In this document: positions 1 through 9,008 of the stretch, one piece after another | Layout: every line of letters starts with the position of its first letter | How positions within the stretch are numbered: the stretch's first letter is position 1 | NCBI GenBank assembly: GCA_937901285.1 | Contig: CALCHI010000290.1 | Location: 1 to 19,948, forward strand | Source of the DNA: UBA8437 sp003445035 | GTDB taxonomy: Bacteria > Planctomycetota > Planctomycetia > Planctomycetales > Planctomycetaceae | Direction: 5' to 3' | DNA: 19,948 bases | Made by a program: the position numbers and the translations under genes | Notes under the pieces: generated by a model | Databases searched by the model: none | What the model was told of the DNA's origin: nothing | Seen by the model: the letters and a program-made list of their open reading frames with translations, nothing else

Positions 1-1442
1 CCGCCGTATCCGTACAGCAGCGTGGGCCGCTTGCCGTCGAGCTTGGTGTCCTTGTGATGCGCGATGAACATCGGCACCTTCGTTCCGTCCTTGCTGGTGT
101 AGAACACCTGTTTGACAACGTAATCGTCGGGTTGAAACTTGACCTTCGCCTGTCGCCAGAGCGTGCTTTGCCCGGTCACCATGTCATAGCGAAAGATGCT
201 CGGCGGTGTCGCGAAGCTGGCGAACGAGTAGAAGGTCTCGGTGTCTGACTGCCGACCGCCGAACCCGCTGGCCGTGCCGATGCCCGGGAACTCGGCCTCG
301 CGGACGAACTGGCCGTCCATCGAGTGAATGCGGATCTGCGTGCGGGCGTCCTTGAGGTAGTGGGCGACAAACAGGTTGCCGACCAGTCCCACCCCGGTCA
401 GGGTTTCGTCTCGCTGAGCGATCAGCACCCGATGGTGTTTGGGTTCGGGATGGCGGATGTCGACGGCCACCAGTTGTCGACGCGGTGCCTTGAGATCTGT
501 CTTGAAGAAGAACACCGGCCCGTCATTGCCAACGAACGAATATTCGTGGTCGAAGCTTGTCACCAGGTCGATGGGCATCCCGTAGGGTTCGGCCAGGTCC
601 TTGTAGAGAACCCGGTACTTGTCGTCGGTCCCTTTCCAGACGGTCAGTACCAGGTAGCGGCCGTCCTCGGTCACCTCGGCACTGAATCCCCAGTCGGGAT
701 GATCTGGCCGCTTGTAGACCAGCACGTCGTCGCTCTGCGGCGTGCCCACACGATGGTAATAGACCTTCTGGTTGAGGTTGAGGTCCTGGAACTTGGCTCC
801 TTCGGCAGGTTCGTCGAACCGGCTGTAGAAGAAGCCGCGGTTGTCGTTGGTCCAGGAGATGCTGCTGAACTTGATCCACTTGAGTTCGTCGTCGAGCTTG
901 CGGCGTGAATCGACGTCCATCACGTGCCAGGTCCGCCAGTCTGATCCGGCCTCCGCCACACCGTAAGCCATGTAGCGGCCATCGTCGCTGAACGAGGTGC
1001 CGGCCAAAGCAACCGTTCCATCCTTGGACCAGGTGTTGGGGTCGATCAGCACTTCCGGTTCGGCTTCGAGGGAGTCGAGACTGTGCAACACCGATTGGTT
1101 TTGGAGACCGTTGTTCTTGTAGACGTAGTACCGCCCCCCTCGCTTGAAGGGCGTGCCGAACTTCTCGTAGTTCCATAGGTCCTCGATCCGTTTGCGGATG
1201 GTCTCCCGCTCTGGAAGGCTCTCGAGGTATCCGAAGGTGACCTTGTTCTGCGCCTTGACCCAGCCAGCCACTTCCTTGGACTTCCGTACATCGTCCTCGA
1301 GCCACCGGTATGGGTCGGGGACGTCGGTGCCGTGGTGCGTGTCGACGTGGTCGATGCGGCGAGTCTTGACGTAGTCGATGTCGGCAGCCGGTAGCGTGGG
1401 GGTCATGATCAACAGTCCGGCGGACAGGAGCAGGCATCTCAT
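1..1442 (-). CDS. Prolyl oligopeptidase family (S9A) serine peptidase, exported; C-terminal part beyond window
   Basis: Cuts peptides after proline; S9A enzymes act on short peptides. The ATG at 1442-1440 begins MRCLLLSAGLLIMTPTLPAA, a Sec-type signal peptide, so the enzyme probably works in the periplasm. A GGAGA ribosome site lies about 8 nt upstream. The N-terminal family signature is clear: HGTDVPDPYRWLED near residues 38-51, then beta-propeller sequence with repeated blades such as SWTNDNRGFFYSRFDEP. The last visible residues, KRPTLLYGYGG, are the entry to the alpha/beta-hydrolase domain. About 480 residues are visible of the usual 680-720. The catalytic Ser, Asp and His lie left of the window and cannot be checked. 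It is divergent from the DUF885 peptidase. Other overlapping frames (for instance the ATG at 1437) do not encode S9A sequence. The family call is firm; cleavage specificity is inferred. Confidence 0.93.
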   Translation of the reverse strand, partial: MRCLLLSAGLLIMTPTLPAADIDYVKTRRIDHVDTHHGTDVPDPYRWLEDDVRKSKEVAGWVKAQNKVTFGYLESLPERETIRKRIEDLWNYEKFGTPFKRGGRYYVYKNNGLQNQSVLHSLDSLEAEPEVLIDPNTWSKDGTVALAGTSFSDDGRYMAYGVAEAGSDWRTWHVMDVDSRRKLDDELKWIKFSSISWTNDNRGFFYSRFDEPAEGAKFQDLNLNQKVYYHRVGTPQSDDVLVYKRPDHPDWGFSAEVTEDGRYLVLTVWKGTDDKYRVLYKDLAEPYGMPIDLVTSFDHEYSFVGNDGPVFFFKTDLKAPRRQLVAVDIRHPEPKHHRVLIAQRDETLTGVGLVGNLFVAHYLKDARTQIRIHSMDGQFVREAEFPGIGTASGFGGRQSDTETFYSFASFATPPSIFRYDMVTGQSTLWRQAKVKFQPDDYVVKQVFYTSKDGTKVPMFIAHHKDTKLDGKRPTLLYGYG

Positions 1443-1507
1443 GGGAGGTCTCCGGGCAGACGGCCCCCCGGGTTTGTGGAGGGTGGTTGCCGGGTAAGCG
1501 AGATGGT

Positions 1508-1536
1508 ATTTAACCGGACCGGTTGGCCATTGGAAA
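1508..1536 (-). promoter_or_regulatory. Possible sigma70-type promoter of the S9A peptidase, containing a palindrome
   Basis: On the minus strand TTTCCA (1536-1531) is followed after exactly 17 nt by TTAAAT (1513-1508); each hexamer matches the consensus at 4 of 6 positions. The perfect inverted repeat AACCGG-A-CCGGTT at 1512-1524 overlaps the -10 box and fills most of the spacer, where a repressor site would lie. On the plus strand TATTTA (1507-1512) could be a -10 for the DUF885 gene, so the site may affect both divergent peptidase genes. No regulator gene is nearby. This is pattern only. Confidence 0.3.
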
Positions 1537-1576
1537 GCCCCCAGCGATGTGCAGCGACAAGGAGTGGAGGAAGGTG

Positions 1577-3370
1577 ATGGTGACTTCGGTGCGGTCCTAC
1601 TGGCTGCTGGCGTTGTTGGGCCTGGGTTGTCTGCCGATAGTCGCCCTGGCGGGCGATCCTGATTCGCGTCAGGTGGATCGGCTCGAGACGACCAGGCAGC
1701 TCAACCTGTTGATCGACGCCGAGTGGGAATGGCGGCTGCGAGAACAGCCGACATTCGCGTCTTACCTGGGTGATCGGCGTCACAATGATCGATGGCCGGA
1801 TGTGTCGATCAAGGCGATCAACCGACGGCACGCTCATCGTCGGGTTGTGCTCAAACAGCTCGCGGCGATCGATCGCAAGGTGCTGGCCCCCGGTGACCGG
1901 CTTAACTACGACCTGTTCCGCCGGGAGTTCGCCGTTTCGGTCGAGAGCCATGCGTATCGCTGGTTCCTGGTTCCGTTGACCGCTCGTGACGGCATTCAGG
2001 ATGCGAGCTCGACGGCCGACGTGGTCCGTTTTGAGCAGGTCGAGGATTTTCGTCAGTGGTTGGAGCGGCTGCGCGGGTTCGGGCAGTACATGGACCAGAC
2101 GATTACCCTGATGAAGGTCGGGCTGAAAGAACGCCGGGTTCATGACCGCGAGGTGATGGTACGGGTGCCGGCGCAGATTGCCCGGCAGATCGTCGAGGAC
2201 CCTCGCAAGAGCCTGTTCTTCAAGCCGTTTCGCAATTTTCCCGAGACCGTCTCGTTGGCAGATCGCAAGAGCCTGGAGGCCCGGGCGAGCAAGGCCATCT
2301 CCGAGGTCGTGGTCCCCGCGTATCGCCGATTGCAGAAGTTCTTCAACGACAGCTACTTGCCGGGGTGCTTTGCTCGAGCCGGTGTCTGGCAGATTCCGCG
2401 GGGAAAGGAGTTCTACGCGTTCCGTTGTCGGAGATTCACCACGACCGATCTGACACCCTCGCAGATTCACGATATCGGGAAACGGGAAGTGAAACGGATT
2501 CGGAGAGAAATGGAGAAGGTGATCCGTCAGACGAAGTTCGACGGCAGCTTCCGTGAGTTTCTGGAGTTCATGCGGACCGATCAACGCTTTTACTACAAGA
2601 ACGCCGGGGACCTGTTGGCGGCCTATCGTGAAGTGACCAAACGCATCGATCCCCACCTGGTCCGATTGTTTCGCCGATTGCCACGAATCCCCTATGGCGT
2701 CGAACCGATTCCGATGCATCTGGCACCAGACACGACAACGGCCTATTACCGTCCTCCATCGGCTGATGGCCTGAGGGCGGGGACGTATTTCGTGAACCTG
2801 TACCGGCCCGAGGTGCGACCGAAGTACGAAATCGAGGCGTTGAGCCTTCACGAGGCCGTGCCCGGACACCACCTTCAGATTTCACTGGCCATGGAACTCG
2901 AGAACGTTCCTCCCTTCCGTCGTTTCGGAGGATACACGGCCTTCATTGAAGGGTGGGGATTGTACAGCGAGAGCCTGGGCGAAGAGTTGGGGCTCTACAA
3001 GGACCCGTATTCGAAGTTCGGCCAGTTGACCTACGAGATGTGGCGTGCGGTGCGATTGGTGGTCGACACCGGGATGCACCACGACGGTTGGACGCGGAAG
3101 CAGTCGATCGCATTTTTTGCCGAGAACACGGCCAAGACTCTATTTGACATCGAGAACGAAATCGATCGCTACATCGCGTGGCCCGGCCAGGCACTGGCTT
3201 ACAAGATCGGCGAATTGAAGATCCGCGAGTTGCGGCGACTGTCCGAGAGGACACTGGGTGACAAGTTCGATGTCCGCGAGTTCCACGAAGTGGTGTTGTC
3301 TCGTGGCGCGGTGACGCTGGAGTTGCTTGAGGAACAGGTTCGGGAGTGGCTGGGAGGTCAGCAGCCCTGA
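1577..3370 (+). CDS. DUF885 family zinc peptidase-like protein, exported
   Basis: Large metallopeptidase-like protein of 597 residues, a normal length for DUF885. The start at 1577 follows GGAGG at 1566-1570 with a 6-nt gap and gives the hydrophobic leader VRSYWLLALLGLGCLPIVAL, a signal peptide. The frame is open upstream to 1523, but that extension lacks signal-peptide character. The family hallmark HEAVPGHHLQ sits at residues 425-434 (zinc-binding and catalytic), followed by FIEGWGLYSE with Glu458 as the likely third metal ligand and AYKIGELKI near the C terminus. The substrate is not known; relatives are often listed as putative dipeptidyl carboxypeptidases or aminopeptidases. Its last 13 bases overlap the end of the convergent dehydrogenase gene. 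With the divergent S9A peptidase it suggests degradation of exogenous peptides. Family certain, activity inferred. Confidence 0.93.
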   Translation: MVTSVRSYWLLALLGLGCLPIVALAGDPDSRQVDRLETTRQLNLLIDAEWEWRLREQPTFASYLGDRRHNDRWPDVSIKAINRRHAHRRVVLKQLAAIDRKVLAPGDRLNYDLFRREFAVSVESHAYRWFLVPLTARDGIQDASSTADVVRFEQVEDFRQWLERLRGFGQYMDQTITLMKVGLKERRVHDREVMVRVPAQIARQIVEDPRKSLFFKPFRNFPETVSLADRKSLEARASKAISEVVVPAYRRLQKFFNDSYLPGCFARAGVWQIPRGKEFYAFRCRRFTTTDLTPSQIHDIGKREVKRIRREMEKVIRQTKFDGSFREFLEFMRTDQRFYYKNAGDLLAAYREVTKRIDPHLVRLFRRLPRIPYGVEPIPMHLAPDTTTAYYRPPSADGLRAGTYFVNLYRPEVRPKYEIEALSLHEAVPGHHLQISLAMELENVPPFRRFGGYTAFIEGWGLYSESLGEELGLYKDPYSKFGQLTYEMWRAVRLVVDTGMHHDGWTRKQSIAFFAENTAKTLFDIENEIDRYIAWPGQALAYKIGELKIRELRRLSERTLGDKFDVREFHEVVLSRGAVTLELLEEQVREWLGGQQP

Positions 3371-6249
3371 TCGTCGAGTCGTCGAGCCAGCCATTCGGCC
3401 GTCGACATCGCTCGCGCCCCGGTCAGATGCTCGATCTGGTGGCGGCAACTGAACCCGGGGGCCACAACCGTTCCGTGGTGGTCACGGACCGCAGGAGCCA
3501 GCACCCGCTCGCCGATGGCCAGGGACACGCCGAGGTGATCGGGTTCGTAGCCGAACGAGCCAGCCATGCCGCAGCATCCACTGTCGAGGTCCTGGGCAAG
3601 CCCGCCACCGCGGCGGATCGCCTCGAGAGCGGGGCCCGTTCCGATCAACGCTTTCTGGTGGCAGTGCCCATGGTGGAGGACTGCGTCCTCGTTTGTGCCG
3701 CGCGGTTGACGCGAGGGAGGCGGGAGAACGCCGGCGGCCCACTGTTCGAAAGTCTGGCAGGCCTGGGCCACTTCCGCGGCCTTCTCCCGAATCGGTGCGG
3801 AGACCAGGTGGGGCAGGTCGTCGATCACCGCTGACCAGCATCCCGGCTCGAGGAATACGATCGGGCGGTTGGCTCGTGCCAGTGGAGAGAGGGATTCGAC
3901 CAGGGATTCGGCCTGCAGTCGGGCCTCGTCAAGGAAGCCGCGCGAGATCAACGGGCGGCCACAACACACCGGCGAAGTGATGCCCGCCGAGAGTCCCTGT
4001 GACCGGGCGACACGGATGGCAGCCAGCACGTGGTGTGGCTCGCAGTGGATCGAAAATGTGTCGGGAAAAAACGTCACGTCGGCCACAAGCGGGTTGGCCA
4101 GTTCCAGGGATCGGCATTCGGCCAGCAGCGACCTGTGGGCGACCTGTGGCGGTTGTCTCTCGATGGCGATGCCACCCAGCCAACGGCCCAGTCGGGTTCG
4201 GCTGGCCGCGTTGAACAGGCGGGGCCAGTTCGATGCGCGTTCGAGGGTTTGGCGGATTCCTGCGAATCGATGGTCGTGGCGCGGCCGCGGATTGTCGCGA
4301 TGGTACTGGTAGAGGTACTCGGATTTCATCCGGGCCATGTCCACGCCGGTCGGGCATTCGGACTTGCACGCCTTGCACTCCAGGCACAGGTCCAGGGACG
4401 GTTTCAACGACGGGTGGCTCAGTCCCTCGGGCCCCAGTTGGCCGTTGATGGCCATCCGTAGCGCGTTGGCACGCCCACGGGTCGAGTCGGCTTCGTTGCG
4501 AGTGGCCATGTACGACGGGCACATCGTCCCCACCAGGCTCTTGCGGCAGGCACCCACCCCGCTGCACTGTTCGGCTGCACGGGCAATTCCACCGAAGTCC
4601 GAGAAGTCGAATGCGGTTTCCGGCGTGGGCGTGACATGGCCGGGGCCGAACCTCAAGTCGGAAGTCAGTTCCGGTGCGTCGACAATTTTTCCGGGGTTCA
4701 GCAGGCCGTCTGGGTCGAACGTCCGCTTGATCTCGCGGAAGGCTTCGTAAAGCACTGGCCCGAACATGCGTTCCTGAAACGGGGCTCGAACCAGGCCGTC
4801 CCCGTGTTCTCCACTGAGAGCTCCTCCGAATTCGAGAACCAGGTCGGCCACTTCGTTGGCGATTGATTCGAAACGTGACACACCGATGTCCGTCTTGAGG
4901 TCGATCACCGGACGGATGTGGAGCAATCCGACCGACGCGTGGGCATAGAACCCGGCGCGAGTCTCGTGCCGGTCGAGAATCTCCCGAAAACGGGCGATGT
5001 AGTCTCGTAGTCGGTCGGGAGACACCGCCGTGTCTTCAACGAATGACACGGCCTTCTCGTCGCCGGGCCGGGCCATGGACAGGCCCAGCGCCGCCTTGCG
5101 GAGCTTCCAGACCTGCCCCTGCTCTACGGGATCCGTCATGCGGTGGAAGTGAGTGACCGTCTCGTTGCCGGCCAGGTGTTGCTGGATTCGATCCAGGCGT
5201 TCAGACAGGTCGTCGGCCGATTCGCCCTGGACCTCGGCCAGCAGCACGCCGGCCGGGTCGCCGTCGATGAACCAACGCAGCGGCTCGAATTCCGCCTTGC
5301 CGACGGTGTGTGAGAGAATCATGCGATCGACCAGTTCGATGGCCGATGGCGCGTGTTCCAGGATCATCGGGACTGCGGCGAGCGCATCGAGCAGGTCGTC
5401 GAACTGGATGCTCAGCAGGGCCCGCTCGGAAGGGATCGGAACCAGTCGCAGTGTCGCTTCGAGCACCAGGGCCAGGGTGCCCTCGGAGCCGACAATGATC
5501 TTCGAGAGGTTGGTGGGGCGACGTGGATCGGGGATGAATTCGTCGAGGTTGTAGCCACCAACCCGCCGGAGGATCCTGGGATACCGTCTCGCGATTTCGT
5601 CGGCGTGATCCCGGGCCAGTCGCACGATGGTTTCTCGACACCGTGATGACAGGGAGTCGTCCCCGGCTCCAGCCGGTTCGGAGTCGTCCAGGGTGACCAC
5701 ACTGCCGTCGGACAGCATCACTGTCAGGCTTTCGACGTAGTCGATCGTTTTTCCGTAGATGATCGAGCGGGTTCCCGAGGAGTTGTTCGAGATCATGCCG
5801 CCGATGGTGGCCCGGCTGGAAGTGGAAAGGTCCAGCGGCAGTGTCAGGTCGTACGGTTTGAGAACCGCATTGAGTTCATCGAGTACGATCCCCGGCTGGA
5901 CCCGGACCCGTCGACGATCGGGCTGGATCTCGAGGATCTCGTTGAGGTGTTTGGAGAAATCGAGTTGCAGTCCGTGCCCGATCGCCTGCCCGGCCTGTGA
6001 GGTGCCGCCTCCACGAGCGGTGATCGACAGCCCGTGTTCTCGGCAAAACTCCAGCGCCGCTGCGACATCCTCGGCGTGGCACGGCCGGACGACAGCTGCC
6101 GGCATGATCTGGAACACGCTGGCGTCGGTGGCGTACATCGCACGCGTGGCGGGGTCGAGCGAGACGTCGCCATCGAGCCGGTGTTGCAGGTCGACGTGTT
6201 GTGTGGAAGAGAGGGTCACAGCGTCAGGATCCGAGTGCCCGCAGGCCAT
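3358..6249 (-). CDS. FAD-binding and Fe-S-binding 2-hydroxy-acid dehydrogenase (D-lactate / D-2-hydroxyglutarate type)
   Basis: Fusion of a GlcD-like flavin subunit with a GlpC/LldE-like iron-sulfur part, 963 residues, close in layout to YdiJ and Dld-type enzymes. These oxidise D-2-hydroxy acids to 2-oxo acids and pass electrons to the respiratory chain at the inner membrane. The FAD_binding_4 domain covers about 50-190 (ARGGGTSQAGQAIG near 83), and the FAD-oxidase C domain about 250-520 (GGALSGEHGDGLVR near 475). Fe-S ligands are C562, C568, C577 and C622, C625, C628, C632. Two CCG-type modules follow (C762-C763-G764 and a second near 892). Start is uncertain: ATG 6249 overlaps the upstream aminotransferase by 26 nt and has no clear ribosome site, whereas GTG 6219 lies 4 nt after the aminotransferase stop and would give 953 residues. 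The pair looks like an operon turning amino acids into 2-oxo acids; the actual substrate is not readable. Confidence 0.93.
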   Translation of the reverse strand: MACGHSDPDAVTLSSTQHVDLQHRLDGDVSLDPATRAMYATDASVFQIMPAAVVRPCHAEDVAAALEFCREHGLSITARGGGTSQAGQAIGHGLQLDFSKHLNEILEIQPDRRRVRVQPGIVLDELNAVLKPYDLTLPLDLSTSSRATIGGMISNNSSGTRSIIYGKTIDYVESLTVMLSDGSVVTLDDSEPAGAGDDSLSSRCRETIVRLARDHADEIARRYPRILRRVGGYNLDEFIPDPRRPTNLSKIIVGSEGTLALVLEATLRLVPIPSERALLSIQFDDLLDALAAVPMILEHAPSAIELVDRMILSHTVGKAEFEPLRWFIDGDPAGVLLAEVQGESADDLSERLDRIQQHLAGNETVTHFHRMTDPVEQGQVWKLRKAALGLSMARPGDEKAVSFVEDTAVSPDRLRDYIARFREILDRHETRAGFYAHASVGLLHIRPVIDLKTDIGVSRFESIANEVADLVLEFGGALSGEHGDGLVRAPFQERMFGPVLYEAFREIKRTFDPDGLLNPGKIVDAPELTSDLRFGPGHVTPTPETAFDFSDFGGIARAAEQCSGVGACRKSLVGTMCPSYMATRNEADSTRGRANALRMAINGQLGPEGLSHPSLKPSLDLCLECKACKSECPTGVDMARMKSEYLYQYHRDNPRPRHDHRFAGIRQTLERASNWPRLFNAASRTRLGRWLGGIAIERQPPQVAHRSLLAECRSLELANPLVADVTFFPDTFSIHCEPHHVLAAIRVARSQGLSAGITSPVCCGRPLISRGFLDEARLQAESLVESLSPLARANRPIVFLEPGCWSAVIDDLPHLVSAPIREKAAEVAQACQTFEQWAAGVLPPPSRQPRGTNEDAVLHHGHCHQKALIGTGPALEAIRRGGGLAQDLDSGCCGMAGSFGYEPDHLGVSLAIGERVLAPAVRDHHGTVVAPGFSCRHQIEHLTGARAMSTAEWLARRLDDQGC

Positions 6250-7405
6250 TGGCGAGGAATTCGAGTCCGCGGGCGAGGTTGTCGCCTCCGGAGGCGAAAG
6301 AAATCCGCAGGGTTCCCTCGGCCGACGGTCCGTAAGCTCCGCCGTGCATCACCACCACTCCGTGGTCGACCAGCAGGCTGCGGCGAATCTCATTGGACGG
6401 TTGTTCGAGGTTCCGGGCATCGGCCATCGCGAAGAATCCCCCCTCGGGACTCAAGACCTCGACGCGGGGGACGTCGGTCAGGGCGGCGATGACGAGTTCC
6501 CGGCGTCGCCCGTACTCGGAGACCATCTCGAGGACACACTCCTGTGGGCCGTCGAGGGCCGCGGCTGCGGCATCCTGCACAAACGTGGCCGGCCCGCGAC
6601 TGGATTGCTGCAACACAAGGTACATGGCCGAAATCACTTCGGCCGGTGCGGCACAAAAACCGACTCTCCAGCCGGTCATCGAGTAGGTCTTGGAGAGGCT
6701 GTTGACGATGATGGTCCGCTGGCGTGCGTCGTCCGAGAGTGCAGCGGGGGTGCGGTGATGGTGACCTGGGTAACAGATCGACTCGTAGATCTCATCACTG
6801 ACAACATACAGGTCGTGCCGGCGGGCCACTTCGAGCAACCGCAGCCATTCGTCGTTGTCCAGAACCGTGCCGGTTGGGTTCCAGGGTGAATTGATCAGCA
6901 TCGCACGGGTTCGTGGAGAACAGGCCGCGTCGACCTGGTCGGGATCCCACGTGAAGCGTCCATTGTCCAGGGTGGCCGGCACCGGGATCGGCCGTCCGCC
7001 GAGTTGGATGATGACCGAGAGGTAGGCGTCGTAGACCGGTTCGGGCACCAGCACCTCGTCATCGGGGTCGAGAACCGCTCCGAGTGCGGCGTGGATGCCC
7101 AGGGTGGCGCCGCTGGTGACCAGAATCTCGCTGTCCGGCGAGTACTCGGGGCCGCCATTGCGGCTGATCGACCGGGCGACCGCCTCGCGCAGGGTTGGTT
7201 CACCTCGATTGTCCGGGTATCCGGTTCGCCCATCGGCCAATGCCTGTTGCGCTGCGGTAACGATATGCCCGGGCGTGGGCAGGTCCGGAGCCCCTCGCAT
7301 CAGCGAGACCAGTTGTCGACCGTCGGCGCGTAACTGTCGAACCTCGTGGAGGATCGAATTGACGGCGGTTGGCGTGAGGCGTTCGAGGCGGCGGGCGAGA
7401 GGCAT
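6224..7405 (-). CDS. Class I/II PLP-dependent aminotransferase (aspartate aminotransferase-like)
   Basis: Transfers an amino group between an amino acid and a 2-oxo acid with pyridoxal phosphate, in the cytoplasm. The protein is 393 residues, standard for fold-type I subgroup I. Key residues are present: SGATLGIHAA near 98-107 (phosphate loop), NSPWNPTG with Asn175, VSDEIYE with Asp204 (contacts the pyridine nitrogen), NSLSKTYSMTGWRVGF with Lys239 as the Schiff-base lysine, and Arg367 in TLRISFASG, which binds the substrate carboxylate. It is the first gene of a minus-strand operon, with the FAD/Fe-S dehydrogenase following directly. A consensus TATAAT lies about 50 nt upstream of the ATG; no strong ribosome site is visible. 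Substrate choice (aspartate, aromatic, alanine) cannot be told from these motifs. Confidence 0.93.
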   Translation of the reverse strand: MPLARRLERLTPTAVNSILHEVRQLRADGRQLVSLMRGAPDLPTPGHIVTAAQQALADGRTGYPDNRGEPTLREAVARSISRNGGPEYSPDSEILVTSGATLGIHAALGAVLDPDDEVLVPEPVYDAYLSVIIQLGGRPIPVPATLDNGRFTWDPDQVDAACSPRTRAMLINSPWNPTGTVLDNDEWLRLLEVARRHDLYVVSDEIYESICYPGHHHRTPAALSDDARQRTIIVNSLSKTYSMTGWRVGFCAAPAEVISAMYLVLQQSSRGPATFVQDAAAAALDGPQECVLEMVSEYGRRRELVIAALTDVPRVEVLSPEGGFFAMADARNLEQPSNEIRRSLLVDHGVVVMHGGAYGPSAEGTLRISFASGGDNLARGLEFLANGLRALGS

Positions 7406-7433
7406 GTCGGATGCCGTGAGAGGAGGCGGTCGG

Positions 7434-7460
7434 TTGGCAAATCGCAGGGAGCATTATAGG
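7434..7460. promoter_or_regulatory. Possible overlapping divergent promoters between aminotransferase and symporter genes
   Basis: The 97-bp gap between the two divergent starts holds a perfect TATAAT on the minus strand (7458-7453), well placed for the aminotransferase, although no good -35 box is seen 16-18 nt upstream of it. On the plus strand TTGGCA (7434-7439) is followed after 15 nt by TATAGG (7455-7460), a slightly short but plausible promoter for the symporter. The two -10 elements overlap, as in bidirectional promoters. Confidence 0.35.
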
Positions 7461-7502
7461 CTTCGCGAAAACGCATAGACCACCAGCGAGGAGCTACTCG
7501 AG

Positions 7503-9008
7503 TTGGACTGGTTGCATGAGCATTGGCTGCAACTGCTGTTTGTCGGACTGTATCTGGTGATGCTGGCCTGGCACGGGTGGCTCGGCAAACGCCGGACCCG
7601 TGGGCTGGACGACTACCTGGTGGGTGGTCGCCAGATGGGCGGTGTGGTGATCGGCCTCTCGTTTTACGCCACGTTTGTCAGTTCGGTGACCTTCGTCGGA
7701 CACGCCGGCCGCAGCTACGCTTTTGGACCCTCGTGGTGGCTGATCTGTGTTGTCGTGTTCACCACGATGGTGCTCATCTCGTGGTTCGTGATCGCTCCCC
7801 CGTTTACCAGGCGGGCCCGCGAACTGGGAGCATTGACGGTCCCGGATTTCCTGGGGTTTCATTTTGATTCGATTCTGCTGAGACGACTGGCCGGGGTTGT
7901 GGTGATGGTTGCCTCGCTGGCCTACATGGTCGCCGTTTACGAGGGGGCCACCCGGTTACTGGGGACGTTGCTTGACCTGGACCCGACGCTGGTCACCGTG
8001 CTCATTTTCGTGGTGGTCACCGCCTACACCCTGGCTGGTGGTTTTCACTCGGTTGTTACGACCGATGCGGTCCAGGGAGTGATCCTGCTGGCCGGCGGGA
8101 TGTTGCTGCCGGTTTCGATGGTCGTGAGGGCCGGGGGTGTGGGGCCACTGCTGGATGATGTTCGTGCAGCGATGCCGACGGTTCTCGACTGGCAACCTCA
8201 TGGGGAATTGGCCGGGGAAGTGACCACTGGAACGTTGATCGGACTCGCACTGGGGGTGGGGTTGAAGATCATCGTCGAGCCGCGGCAGTTGTCGCGGTTT
8301 TATGGGCTGGCCGACGACCACCAGTTGAAGCGTGGTCGCTGGATTGCCCCGGTGATGTTGTTCACGACCTACCTGGTGATGCTGCCTGTCGGATTTCTGG
8401 CTCATGCCTTCGTCACGCCCGAAGACCTGGGGGGAGGCACGGGGAAATCTCTGACAGACAGCGTGATTCCTCATCTGCTGGGGCCGGATATCGGCCTGTT
8501 GGGGCCTCTGGCCGGTGCCTTCTTCCTGACCGGCCTGGTGGCCGCCGCGATGTCGTCCATCGATTCGGTGTTGCTGGTTGCCGCGTCGAGCGTCGATCAC
8601 GACGTGATCGCTCCTCACCGATCTGACGAGCACGGTGTCGGCCGGACGAGGTTGTGGGTGCTGCTGCTCTCGGCCGCAGCAGCATCACTCTCGCTGATGC
8701 TGGACCAGGGGATCACCGAGATGAGCTCGTTTTCTGGTTCACTCTACGCGGCGTGTTTCCTGCCAACCTTGATCCTGGGACTGTTCTGGCGACGGCTGGT
8801 GCGGGCTGCAGCGTTGGCCGCGGTGGTGGCCGGGTTCACGAGCACCCTGGCCTGGTTCATCCTGAGACAGGGTGAGTGGCTGGGCGGGTGGAAGGTTGTG
8901 CACGAGGTGTATGTTGGTGTGACCTGCGGCCACGTGGTGGCGATCTTGGTGACGTGGCTGTTCGGCAGAAAGGGGCCGGCACCGACTTCAACGGACGCGG
9001 TCAGCTAG
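7503..9008 (+). CDS. Sodium:solute symporter (SSS/SLC5 family) permease
   Basis: Inner-membrane carrier that imports an organic solute with sodium. The protein is 501 residues with about 13 hydrophobic helices. It starts with TTG: GAGGAG at 7488-7493 sits 9 nt upstream, and no in-frame ATG fits the family's N terminus. Family signatures are visible: DDYLVGGRQMGG near 32-43, the LAGGFHSVVTTDAVQG segment near 178-193, EPRQLSRFYGL near 259-269, and AAMSSIDSVLLVAASSV near 350-366 with the sodium-site Ser/Asp pattern. It converges with the EamA gene and overlaps it by 8 bp. Substrate is not predictable from sequence; nearby amino-acid genes make an amino acid, peptide-derived acid or pantothenate-like compound possible. 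Confidence 0.92.
   Translation: MDWLHEHWLQLLFVGLYLVMLAWHGWLGKRRTRGLDDYLVGGRQMGGVVIGLSFYATFVSSVTFVGHAGRSYAFGPSWWLICVVVFTTMVLISWFVIAPPFTRRARELGALTVPDFLGFHFDSILLRRLAGVVVMVASLAYMVAVYEGATRLLGTLLDLDPTLVTVLIFVVVTAYTLAGGFHSVVTTDAVQGVILLAGGMLLPVSMVVRAGGVGPLLDDVRAAMPTVLDWQPHGELAGEVTTGTLIGLALGVGLKIIVEPRQLSRFYGLADDHQLKRGRWIAPVMLFTTYLVMLPVGFLAHAFVTPEDLGGGTGKSLTDSVIPHLLGPDIGLLGPLAGAFFLTGLVAAAMSSIDSVLLVAASSVDHDVIAPHRSDEHGVGRTRLWVLLLSAAAASLSLMLDQGITEMSSFSGSLYAACFLPTLILGLFWRRLVRAAALAAVVAGFTSTLAWFILRQGEWLGGWKVVHEVYVGVTCGHVVAILVTWLFGRKGPAPTSTDAVS

Noticed and set aside
523..1437. 304-codon minus-strand frame starting at ATG 1437
   Set aside because: Out of frame with the S9A peptidase whose propeller sequence spans the same bases.
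1439..2872. 477-codon minus-strand frame across the DUF885 gene
   Set aside because: Shadow of the DUF885 coding strand; composition is not protein-like and the sense gene has clear motifs and ribosome site.
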